DNA of 64,000 nucleotides from contig NZ_LR701459.1 of the NCBI RefSeq assembly GCF_902498825.1, positions 3,023,890 to 3,087,889 on the forward strand, in the 5' to 3' direction. A program made the position numbers and the translations under genes. Under the pieces are notes generated by a model. The model saw only the letters and a program-made list of their open reading frames with translations, was not told where the DNA came from and searched no databases. Below are positions 50,415 to 57,812 of the stretch, piece by piece. The stretch comes from Rhizobium sp. EC-SD404 (lineage in GTDB: Bacteria; Pseudomonadota; Alphaproteobacteria; Rhizobiales; Rhizobiaceae). The stretch's first letter is position 1. Each line of letters begins with the position of its first letter.

Positions 50415-51349
50415 GCCGGACGCGCTGCCAGACGGGAAATCGCAGCAAGGCGGACCTGACCCATCGCGGCACCCGATGCATCGACGACAGGCAATGCCTC
50501 CCTGCCCTGCCACAGCATGTTCGCATAGGCCTCGCGCAGCGACGTGGACGGCTGGACGGGCTCGCCTTCGGCTCCTCCCGGTTCCATCACGTCGTCGACC
50601 TTGCGCAGCGAGAGAAGCCGGAACGGCCGATCCGCCGTACCAACCAGGTTGTCGACGAAATCGGTCGCAGGCTTCACCAGCAGCGTCGCCGGGTCGGCAT
50701 ACTGGACGACCTTCCCGTCAGCCATCACGGCGATCCGGTCGCCGAGCCGCATGGCCTCGTCCATGTCGTGGGTGACGAGGAGCACCGTGACGCCCGTCTT
50801 GCGTTGGATATCGAGCAAATCGTCCTGCGCTTTCGCACGAATGATCGGGTCGAGTGCGCCGAAGGGTTCGTCCATCAACAAGACGTCGGGTTCGGCAGCC
50901 AATGCACGGGCGACACCGACGCGCTGCTGTTCGCCTCCCGACAGCTGAATGGGATGGCGGTCGCGATATTGCTGCGGCTCCAGTTGGAAGAGGCTCAACA
51001 ATTCATCGACCCGCGCATCGATGCGGGCACGGTCCCAGCCGGCGAGATATGGCACCGTCGCGATGTTTTCCGCCACCGTCCGGTGCGGGAAGAGCCCGTG
51101 GCCCTGGATCGCATAGCCGATCTTCCGCCGCAGCTGGTAGGCCGGCATTTCGCGCGTATCGTGGCCATTGATCAGGATACGCCCTTCGCTCGGCTCGACC
51201 AGCCGGTTCACCATGCGCAGGAGCGTGGTCTTGCCTGAGCCGGACGTGCCGACGATGACGGCGACCTGCCCCTTCCCAACCTTGAGGCTCACGTCGTCGA
51301 CGACGGTATTGTCGCCATAGCGCTTGGTTACGTTTTCGATCTCGATCAT
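50411..51349 (-). CDS. Osmoprotectant ABC transporter ATP-binding protein, YehX/OpuCA type
   Basis: The 312-residue ATPase powers the betaine-type importer. Walker A is GTSGSGKTT (34-42), the signature LSGGEQQRVGVARA, and Walker B LLMDEPFGALDPI. The short C-terminal tail (ALPVVDASGAAMGQVRLAAISRLAA) looks like a degenerate CBS remnant. Both ends overlap neighbours by 4 bp (ATGA), showing tight coupling with the two permeases. Confidence 0.92.
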   Translation of the reverse strand: MIEIENVTKRYGDNTVVDDVSLKVGKGQVAVIVGTSGSGKTTLLRMVNRLVEPSEGRILINGHDTREMPAYQLRRKIGYAIQGHGLFPHRTVAENIATVPYLAGWDRARIDARVDELLSLFQLEPQQYRDRHPIQLSGGEQQRVGVARALAAEPDVLLMDEPFGALDPIIRAKAQDDLLDIQRKTGVTVLLVTHDMDEAMRLGDRIAVMADGKVVQYADPATLLVKPATDFVDNLVGTADRPFRLLSLRKVDDVMEPGGAEGEPVQPSTSLREAYANMLWQGREALPVVDASGAAMGQVRLAAISRLAARPA

Positions 51350-52551
51350 CGAGCGGTCTCCTTGAGCCCGGCAGGCCGGACCATGTCGATGATGGCGTCG
51401 AGCAGCACGGCCGCCGCGAGAGCGAGCCCCACCGTCGGCAGCGCACCGAGCAAAACGAGATCCATCGCCGTCTGCCCGACGCCCTGGAATACGAACACGC
51501 CGAATCCGCCGCCGCCGATCAGCGCCGCGATCGTCGCGAGCCCGATATTCTGGACGAGCACGATGCGGATACCGGTCAGGATCACCGGAAAGGCGAGCGG
51601 CAGCTTGATCCGAAAGAGCCGCTGCCGCTCCGTCATGCCCATGCCGGCCGCCGCCTCCGTCACAGCAGTCGACACGCCGGCCAGGCCAACCACCGTGTTC
51701 GCCACCACAGGGAGCAGCGAATAAAAGAATAGCGCGATAAAGGCAGGCGCCGCCCCGATGCCGCTGATTCCGATTTCGCGCAGCACCGGCACCGTGTCTG
51801 CCAACCAGGACAGAGGCGCGATCAGAAGCCCGAAAAGGGCGATCGAAGGCACCGTCTGCAAGATGTTGAGCACGCCCAGCACCGGGCCACGCACAGCTTT
51901 CACCTCATGGCAGACAATTCCGAGCGGAATGCCAACGAGCGCGGCGACCCCGAGCGATCCGAGAGCCAGGAACAAGTGGCGCTCCGCTTCCCGACCGAAG
52001 CTTGCGGCGCGGTTCTGATACTCGCGCATGACCGACAGATCGTCCCACAGGCCGCTGGCAAGGCAGACTGCCAAAGCCGCGGCCGCGAGACCGACCAGCA
52101 AGATGCGTTTGATCGGTGCGAGCTTCAACCGGGCCAGCGCATCCATGGCGAGCAAGCCGAACAATGCGAACAGGAGCCAGAAACCGGACGCCGGCGAGAC
52201 CCGCGCGACCGTGTCGCCCTCTTCCACCAGCCCCGATGCCGCCATGCCGACGCAGACCGCCAGCAAAGCGATGCCTGCGCAACTGGCAAGCAGCCGCAGC
52301 CATACCGGGCAACGGACGACGGCGATGACGGAAATGGCGACCGACGCAACCCAGAGCGCATAGGCCCAGGGCCCGGGGAGCGCCTGAGCCATACCAAGAC
52401 CTTCACCGAGAACGATCCGGTTCGCAGCAAACGTCACGAACGGCGCGAAGAACAGCACCAAAACGATGCCGGCAAAAATCAAGACGCCGAGCTTGTCCAA
52501 ACGGACCCGTCCCGGCGTCTCCTCATCCAGGGCAAAAGCCGATGCGGTCAT
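51346..52551 (-). CDS. Osmoprotectant ABC transporter permease, long YehY type
   Basis: This 401-residue permease is much longer than its 251-residue partner. The N-terminal half adds about five hydrophobic segments (for example VLIFAGIVLVLFFAPFVTFAANR and SVAISVIAVVRCPVWLRLLASCAGIALLAVCVGMA) before the usual BPD_transp_1 core with EAAAGMGMTERQRLFRIKLPLAFPVILTGI. This two-part form is typical of YehY in the YehZYXW system. The ATG at 52551 has GAGG 5 bases upstream; an in-frame TTG four codons earlier is less likely. Confidence 0.9.
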   Translation of the reverse strand: MTASAFALDEETPGRVRLDKLGVLIFAGIVLVLFFAPFVTFAANRIVLGEGLGMAQALPGPWAYALWVASVAISVIAVVRCPVWLRLLASCAGIALLAVCVGMAASGLVEEGDTVARVSPASGFWLLFALFGLLAMDALARLKLAPIKRILLVGLAAAALAVCLASGLWDDLSVMREYQNRAASFGREAERHLFLALGSLGVAALVGIPLGIVCHEVKAVRGPVLGVLNILQTVPSIALFGLLIAPLSWLADTVPVLREIGISGIGAAPAFIALFFYSLLPVVANTVVGLAGVSTAVTEAAAGMGMTERQRLFRIKLPLAFPVILTGIRIVLVQNIGLATIAALIGGGGFGVFVFQGVGQTAMDLVLLGALPTVGLALAAAVLLDAIIDMVRPAGLKETAR

Positions 52552-52639
52552 TGCGCCTCGCAATCCATCTCAGCTGCCGCTACGGCAAACCGCATCATCA
52601 TCTGCCCATGACGTGACGGCCGGAGCCGTGCGCCGTCGA

Positions 52640-53551
52640 TCAATCCAGAAAGCCGTTCGACGTCAGGTAGTCTTCAGCGACAGCATTCGCCGCTTCACCG
52701 CCGACCTGTACGCGTCCGTTCAACTGCTGCAGGGCTTCCAGCGAAAGCGACTCGAAAACCGGCGTCAGCACTTCCTCGATCTGAGGATTGGCCTCGAGGA
52801 TTTCTTCGCGGATGATCGGTGCGGGGTTATAGACGGGCTGAACGCTCTGGTCGTCTTCCATGACGACGAGGCCCGAAGGCGCGATGCCGCCGTCCGTTCC
52901 ATAGACCATGGCAGCGTTCGCCCCGTTGGTTTCGCGCGCAGCCGCCTGGATGGTTGCAGCCGTATCGCCGCCCGAAAGCGTGATGAGCTGGTCACCGGTC
53001 AGTTCGAACCCGTAGACCTCTTGGAAGGACGGAAGCCCGGCTTCGGAATTCACGAATTCGGCGGAGGCTGCGAGTACGGCTTCGCCGCCACCATTCACCC
53101 AAGCCGCGAAATCGCTCATCGACGCGAGACTGTTCTCGGTCGCCACATCCTCGCGGATAGCGATCGCCCACGTGTTATTGGCAGGTGCAGGCGTCAGCCA
53201 AACGATCTGGTTCGCCTCGTAGTCGAGCGACTTTGCTTCCTCGAAGCCGGCATCGGCGTCACGCCAGATGTCGTCGTCCGCACGGTCGAAGAAGAACGCG
53301 GCGTTGCCGGTGTATTCCGGATAGATGTCGATTTCGCCGGCCGTAATCGCTTCACGCACGACAGGCGTGCCGCCCAGTTGCAGGCGATCTTCCGTTTCGA
53401 TGCCGGCATGTTCGAGGACCTGGATGATCATGCTGCCGAGGACGCCGCCCTCGGTATCGATCTTCGATGAGACGACGACCTGCGCATGGGCTGTTCCCAT
53501 GAGGAGCGTAGCCCCGAAAAGGCTTGCGGTGACAAGTGCGAGACGGGTCAT
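52640..53551 (-). CDS. Osmoprotectant ABC transporter substrate-binding protein, YehZ/OsmF type
   Basis: This periplasmic receptor has a signal peptide (MTRLALVTASLFGATLLMGTAHA) and an OpuAC fold with VVSSKIDTEGGVLGSMIIQVLEHAGIETEDRLQLGGTPVVREAI, EIDIYPEYTGNAAFFF and VYGTDGGIAPSGLVVMEDD, as in OsmF/YehZ and OpuCC. I choose the ATG at 53551 (303 residues, GGGAG 6 bases upstream) over a longer frame reaching 53653. It heads the operon; the ligand is probably glycine betaine or a related compound, though YehZ-type receptors can be low-affinity. Confidence 0.92.
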   Translation of the reverse strand: MTRLALVTASLFGATLLMGTAHAQVVVSSKIDTEGGVLGSMIIQVLEHAGIETEDRLQLGGTPVVREAITAGEIDIYPEYTGNAAFFFDRADDDIWRDADAGFEEAKSLDYEANQIVWLTPAPANNTWAIAIREDVATENSLASMSDFAAWVNGGGEAVLAASAEFVNSEAGLPSFQEVYGFELTGDQLITLSGGDTAATIQAAARETNGANAAMVYGTDGGIAPSGLVVMEDDQSVQPVYNPAPIIREEILEANPQIEEVLTPVFESLSLEALQQLNGRVQVGGEAANAVAEDYLTSNGFLD

Positions 53552-54066
53552 GAACGGCTCCCTGTAGCGTGAATTTCGGCCCGACGATGCGTGGCTATGA
53601 AAGGTGCGGTTGGCCGGCTGGTTCGGCACCGGAACAAACGATCGAAGAGCCATTATGTTGCGGAAGCTTCCGCAGGTTCAAGGCGCACGCCACGAATTTG
53701 CCGCGAGGACCCCTGCATGCAAGCGCCTCCACATAGCACCGGCTCATCTCGATTTCGCCCAGCACACACACCCGAACTCGACCACGCCGCGCGGGCAGTA
53801 CGGAGCGGAAATTCATCTTTCGTCAATATCTCCAGCAACCTAGCGGCGTTTGCTCATCACGGGTCGCTAACCATCCGTAAACTTCCCCACGTCAGCATCG
53901 TCGGCGAGCAGAATGCGATTCGCAGCCGCTTGGAAGTCGGATCGTGCGGGTAAGAAGTGGGCACGCTTCCGGCAGGAATGGCATGGGCAGTTCAGCGTTT
54001 TAAGGAATGCGAAGCGGCTCCTTGTGTTGGGTATGCCTCGGCATGATTGTCGGGCGTTTTGGGGCG
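53552..54066. other. Gene-free region between the Yeh-type operon and a small protein gene
   Basis: This 515 bp stretch contains several open frames on both strands, but none has a convincing start, ribosome site or recognisable product. It must hold the promoter of the transporter operon and carries a perfect 16 bp palindrome at 53659-53674. Close to its right end GGAAT-N16-TGTT (54004-54028) is a weak, two-mismatch resemblance to a general-stress promoter before the small protein gene. Confidence 0.5.
53659..53674. promoter_or_regulatory. 16-bp palindrome upstream of the osmoprotectant importer
   Basis: TGCGGAAGCTTCCGCA is a perfect palindrome 107 bp before the receptor start. It may be an operator of the importer operon; no known regulator can be assigned. 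Confidence 0.45.
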
Positions 54067-54363
54067 ATGACGATGACGACGATGACGAACGAGAGCACTG
54101 CGGGCAGCTTCGGTGAGCTGGCGCTTTTCCCGCTGACGAGCCAGGCGCGCCGCGTGCGCGACGCCGCCGCACAATTGCTCAAGCGACGCACGACTGCAGC
54201 GGCCAACCGCTACCGCCAGGAGTTGGCGGGCGGGATCTTCAACGAATTGGCAGCGCTTGGTTTCAGTGAAGAGCAGCAGGACGAAGCGGTCGGCGCGTTC
54301 CTCACCGAGGTTGAGCGCGAACTGGCCGAAATCCACTATCAACGCATCCGTCTTCTGGTCTAG
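54067..54363 (+). CDS. Small hypothetical protein, possibly DUF6074-like
   Basis: The protein of about 98 residues has ELALFPLTSQARRVRDAAAQLLKRRTTAAANRYRQ followed by an amphipathic helical C-terminus (GFSEEQQDEAVGAFLTEVERELAEIHYQRIR). The FPLT-x-R-x-R-x-VR pattern recalls the DUF6074 family of small rhizobial proteins; this is from memory and tentative. No signal peptide. Alternative ATGs at 54073 and 54082 exist and no strong ribosome site is seen. Its stop codon is shared base for base with that of the MoaD-like gene on the other strand (CTAG at 54360-54363). Confidence 0.6.
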   Translation: MTMTTMTNESTAGSFGELALFPLTSQARRVRDAAAQLLKRRTTAAANRYRQELAGGIFNELAALGFSEEQQDEAVGAFLTEVERELAEIHYQRIRLLV

Positions 54364-54647
54364 CCACCGCTGATCGCGGTGATCACGAACACCTCGTCAT
54401 TCGACGACAGGGGCGTATCGAGCGTCGCCCTCTCGCCGTCGACGAACACGTTCATGTGTCGCCGGATAGCCGGGCGGCTGTCGCGGATCCGATCTCCCAT
54501 TCCGGGAAACAGCTGATCGAGCGCATCGATCATCTCTCCGACATAGCGCGCTTCCACGGTCAACTCGCGCGGCGCACCGGGAAAAAGATCGGCAAGCACA
54601 GCCGCGATCTTCACCGTCACTGCCGGACGTGCCGCTGACACATCCAT
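54360..54647 (-). CDS. MoaD/ThiS family ubiquitin-like protein
   Basis: The 95-residue protein has a beta-grasp pattern (VTVKIAAVLADLFPGAPRELTVEARYVGEMIDALDQLFPGM, MNVFVDGERATL, EVFVITAISGG) and ends in the Gly-Gly that in MoaD and ThiS is adenylated and thiocarboxylated as sulfur donor. No moaE, thiG or E1-like gene lies nearby, so it need not serve molybdopterin or thiamine. It is 6 bp downstream of the beta-propeller gene and surely co-transcribed with it. A sulfur-carrier or protein-tagging role is inferred only. Confidence 0.88.
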   Translation of the reverse strand: MDVSAARPAVTVKIAAVLADLFPGAPRELTVEARYVGEMIDALDQLFPGMGDRIRDSRPAIRRHMNVFVDGERATLDTPLSSNDEVFVITAISGG

Positions 54648-54653
54648 GGCCGG

Positions 54654-55730
54654 TTACGCGACCAAGGTTTCAACGGACACGACCGGTGGAAGGTTCTGCG
54701 CGATCAGCGTCCAACCTTCACCCTCATCGGCGCTGCCATAGATCGCGCCCGAGGCCGCGCCGAAATAGACACCGGCCGGCGACAGGCTGTCGGTCGAAAG
54801 CGCCTGGCGAAGCACGTTGAAATAGACGCCCTCCTGCGGCAATCCATCGCGCAGGTCTCGCCACGTCTTCCCGCCATCGCGCGTGCGCCAAACTGCGGCT
54901 TTGGCATCCGGCATGTAGCGCCCCTTGGTATCGCCGTTCAGCGGCGCCATGAACACCGTATCGGGGTCCCGCGGATGCGCAGCCGCCGGAAATCCGAAAC
55001 TCGACGGAAGACCATCCTCGATGCTTTGCCAGGTCTTGCCGGCATCGTCGCTGCGGTACATGCCGCAATGGTTCTGCTGGTACAGCCGCCCGTTTCCGCC
55101 GGCCGCCCTAACGAGATTGTGCACGCACTGGCCAACTTCGGGAAAGCGCTGGTCCTCGGGCAGGTAATCGGCCCGCGTGCCCTTGTTGCGCGGCTCCCAG
55201 CTCTTGCCGCCATCGGCGGAATGAAAGACGCCGGCAGAAGAGATGCCGACATGGATCGATTGCGGGTCGCTCGGATCGACAAGCAGGGAATGAAGGATGA
55301 GGCCGGCACCGCCGGGCATCCAGTGTTCGCGGCTGGGGTGATTGCGCAGCCCGTCCAGATGGACCCAGCTTTCACCGCCATCGGTGCTCTTGAAAAGCCC
55401 GGCCGGCTCCACGCCTGCATAGATCGCATCAGGCGCGACGCAAAGACTCCAGACGGCCTTCACCGGATCCTCGCCCTCCCCATAGGCAAGTCCCTTGCTC
55501 GAATGCGTCCAGCTTTTGCCGCCGTCGGTGGACTTCCACACGGCCGGCCCGAACCACTCATTGCCGCCGGCGGCGTAGATCGCCCCGGTTTTCGGATCCC
55601 CGACGACATGGTTGGTCGGCCACGTTTCGCAATGCGGCCCCGACATTTCCCACTCGCGGCGCTTCTCATCGCTTCTCAGAATAAAGGCACCTTTGCGGGT
55701 GCCGATCAGCAAATTGATGGATTGTCCCAT
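54654..55730 (-). CDS. BNR/WD40-like beta-propeller protein (sialidase-fold)
   Basis: The 358-residue protein has repeated Asp-box motifs: VWKSTDGGKSWTH, LFKSTDGGESWVH, VFHSADGGKSWEP, MYRSDDAGKTWQS, VWRTRDGGKTWRD and IYGSADEGEGWTL, six in all, which mark a sialidase/VPS10-like beta-propeller. There is no signal peptide, so it should act in the cytoplasm. Catalytic arginines of true sialidases are not evident. The start is 46 bp from the divergent MarR gene, across a perfect palindrome. The pairing with a MoaD-like protein recurs in bacteria as far as I recall, but its role is not known to me. Confidence 0.88.
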   Translation of the reverse strand: MGQSINLLIGTRKGAFILRSDEKRREWEMSGPHCETWPTNHVVGDPKTGAIYAAGGNEWFGPAVWKSTDGGKSWTHSSKGLAYGEGEDPVKAVWSLCVAPDAIYAGVEPAGLFKSTDGGESWVHLDGLRNHPSREHWMPGGAGLILHSLLVDPSDPQSIHVGISSAGVFHSADGGKSWEPRNKGTRADYLPEDQRFPEVGQCVHNLVRAAGGNGRLYQQNHCGMYRSDDAGKTWQSIEDGLPSSFGFPAAAHPRDPDTVFMAPLNGDTKGRYMPDAKAAVWRTRDGGKTWRDLRDGLPQEGVYFNVLRQALSTDSLSPAGVYFGAASGAIYGSADEGEGWTLIAQNLPPVVSVETLVA

Positions 55731-55759
55731 GACGAGCCTCCCGCTGACTGGACATTTAC

Positions 55760-55771
55760 GTTGATATCAAC
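55760..55771. promoter_or_regulatory. Palindromic operator for the MarR regulator
   Basis: GTTGATATCAAC, a perfect 12 bp palindrome, lies 5 bp before the marR-type start and 29 bp before the beta-propeller start. TTGATATCAA-type sites are typical for MarR-family regulators. Confidence 0.7.
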
Positions 55772-55776
55772 ATTAT

Positions 55777-56223
55777 ATGGATATGTCAAAATCCGGTGAT
55801 TTGCCTTTCTCAACGACGATCGAAGTGCGTGACCGCTGCCTGTGCCTTCGAGTCCAGCGGGCAGCGCGCCGTCTGGCCCGGCGCTTCGACGAGGCCCTGC
55901 GCCCGTTCGGCCTGACTCACGGGCAGTTTTCGATACTGATGGCGCTCAACCGACCTGCCCCGCCAACCATCGGACAGCTCGCCGATTTCCTGGCGATGGA
56001 CCGCACGACGCTGACGGCCAATCTGAAGCCGCTGCATCGGCGCCAGCTCGTCACTCTCGCCATCGACAAGTCCGACAAGCGAAGCCGGCTTCCGTCATTG
56101 ACGGATGAAGCGAGAGCCCTACTCGCAGAGGCCGCCCCCATCTGGCGCGCGACCCATGACGATCTGGATGCCGGCCTTACCGATCCTGTCGAACTGCGCG
56201 AACGGCTGGCCGAGATCGCCTGA
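55777..56223 (+). CDS. MarR family transcriptional regulator
   Basis: The 148-residue protein has a winged helix-turn-helix: RFDEALRPFGLTHGQFSILMALNRPAPPTIGQLADFLAMDRTTLTANLKPLHRRQLVTLAIDKSDKRSRLPSLTDEAR, with the Asp-x-Arg wing tip (DKRSR). It is divergent from the beta-propeller/MoaD-like operon, with an operator candidate between them, and likely controls both that operon and itself. Several Cys near the N-terminus (DRCLCLRVQ) could allow redox sensing. The start is the ATG at 55777 or 55783; no ribosome site is seen. Confidence 0.9.
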   Translation: MDMSKSGDLPFSTTIEVRDRCLCLRVQRAARRLARRFDEALRPFGLTHGQFSILMALNRPAPPTIGQLADFLAMDRTTLTANLKPLHRRQLVTLAIDKSDKRSRLPSLTDEARALLAEAAPIWRATHDDLDAGLTDPVELRERLAEIA

Positions 56224-56344
56224 CCCCGACCGTCGCGCCTTGACCGTGCTTGGGCTTCTGATTATCGATACATGCAAATGGATATTTCCTGGCTGGGAGA
56301 GGATTGGCATCTGCCAAGCTTGCCGGGATCATGGGAGGACGATC

Positions 56345-57301
56345 ATGAACAAGCTGACGCTTATTGCATCTGCATGCCTGCTGCTGACGGGCCCTGCGCT
56401 CGCTCAGGAAACCACTTTGCGTGCCGTTTCGGGCTTCGCCACGGGAACGGCCTTCTCCAGGCCTTATGAGGCATTGGTCCAGTGGATCAACGAGAACGGC
56501 GAAGGCGTGCTCCAGATCCAGAGCGTCGGCGGGCCTGAATCCATTCCGCCATTCGAAGTCGGGAACGCTGTTTCGTCCGGGGTCGTCGATATGGCCAATG
56601 TGACGGCGGCCTTCTACACGAACGTGCTGCCGGAAGGCGATGCCCTGAAACTCGCCCAGACCACAATTCAGCAACAGCGCGAGAATGGCTGCTATGAGGC
56701 CGTCGATACGCTTCACCAGGAAAAGATGAACGTCAAATATCTGGGCCGCACCGGCGATGGCGTGAACTTCCACCTCTATCTGACGAAGCCAATCGAAAGC
56801 GCGGACCTCAGCGGGCTCACCATCCGCACGACGCCTGTCTACCAGGCGATGTTCGAAGCTCTTGGCGCCACCCCCGTCACGACCGCCCCAGGCGATGTCT
56901 ATACCGCGCTTGAGCGCGGCACGATCGACGGATATGGCTGGCCGATCCAGGGCGTGCTGGACCTCGGCTGGGACGAGCAGACGAACTACCGCGTCGACCC
57001 AGGCTTCTATCAGGTCGATGTCGAAATCCTCGTCAATCTCGAAACGTGGGAAGGCCTGAGCGACGAGCAGCGCGCACTGCTGGAGGAAGGCATGGCCTGG
57101 CTGGAAGAGCAGAACGCCAACAACGTTGACCTGAACGAGCAGGAGCGCGCAGCGCAGGCAGAAGCCGGGATCGAGACCATCGAACTCAGCGAGGCGGATT
57201 CGGCGACTTGGCTTCAGGCCGCGCAAGATGCCGGCTGGGAAAGCGCGATGACGGTCAATCCCGCATTCGCGGAAACGCTGCAGGGCTGCTTCCAGGAATA
57301 A
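56345..57301 (+). CDS. TRAP transporter substrate-binding protein DctP
   Basis: This is the periplasmic receptor of a tripartite TRAP importer for an organic acid or similar solute, driven by ion gradients. The ATG at 56345 (MNKLTLIASACLLLTGPALAQETT) has GGGAGG upstream and a clear signal peptide; the frame is open further upstream but overlaps marR. The mature protein has the DctP-type LSGLTIRTTPVYQAMFEALGATPVTTAPGDVYTALERGTIDGYGWP with the conserved Arg that binds carboxylates. Ligand unknown. First gene of dctPQM. Confidence 0.92.
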   Translation: MNKLTLIASACLLLTGPALAQETTLRAVSGFATGTAFSRPYEALVQWINENGEGVLQIQSVGGPESIPPFEVGNAVSSGVVDMANVTAAFYTNVLPEGDALKLAQTTIQQQRENGCYEAVDTLHQEKMNVKYLGRTGDGVNFHLYLTKPIESADLSGLTIRTTPVYQAMFEALGATPVTTAPGDVYTALERGTIDGYGWPIQGVLDLGWDEQTNYRVDPGFYQVDVEILVNLETWEGLSDEQRALLEEGMAWLEEQNANNVDLNEQERAAQAEAGIETIELSEADSATWLQAAQDAGWESAMTVNPAFAETLQGCFQE

Positions 57302-57310
57302 GCCAGGTTC

Positions 57311-57811
57311 ATGCGCACGCTTGCCCGCCTGCAAGACGCGACGATCCACGCTTTCGCCGTATTGGCGGGGATCGTTTTCGTCCTGATCACGCTCGTTCTC
57401 GTTCTCAATGTCGGCCTGCGGTTCTTCGCGGGCCAGAACGTCTACGGCATGATAGACGCGATCGAGATGGGACTGATGGCGGCGACCTTTCTCGGTGCGC
57501 CGTGGGTCCTTCGCAAGAATGCCCACGTCTCCGTCGACATCGTGCTGTCCGGCCTTTCGCCGGCGCGGCGACGGCTAGTCGATCGGCTCACCTCCCTTTT
57601 GGGCGCACTGCTGTCGGCGCTCTTCACCTGGGCGACGCTGAGCGCCTTGATGATCGCGCTGTCTCGCGGGTCGATGATGCGCGGCGTCCTCGTCATCCCC
57701 GAGTGGATACCGCTCTTGGCACCCTTCATCGGCGGACTTCTTTTGACGCTGGAATTTCTGAGACGCGCGGCGGTCGGTCCCGAGACCGAAGCGCATCAGG
57801 CAGGGCTTTGA
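57311..57811 (+). CDS. TRAP transporter small membrane subunit DctQ
   Basis: The 166-residue protein has four hydrophobic segments (for example AVLAGIVFVLITLVLVLNVGL and LLAPFIGGLLLTLEFL) and the DctQ-type EMGLMAATFLGAPWVLRKNAHVSVDIV. It forms the membrane complex with DctM and lies 9 bp after dctP and 1 bp before dctM. Confidence 0.9.
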   Translation: MRTLARLQDATIHAFAVLAGIVFVLITLVLVLNVGLRFFAGQNVYGMIDAIEMGLMAATFLGAPWVLRKNAHVSVDIVLSGLSPARRRLVDRLTSLLGALLSALFTWATLSALMIALSRGSMMRGVLVIPEWIPLLAPFIGGLLLTLEFLRRAAVGPETEAHQAGL

Positions 57812-57812
57812 T

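Noticed and set aside
54004..54028. EcfG promoter before the small 54.1 kb gene
   Set aside because: GGAAT-N16-TGTT differs from GGAAC-N16-CGTT at one position in each box, including the strongly conserved C, so it is too weak to call.
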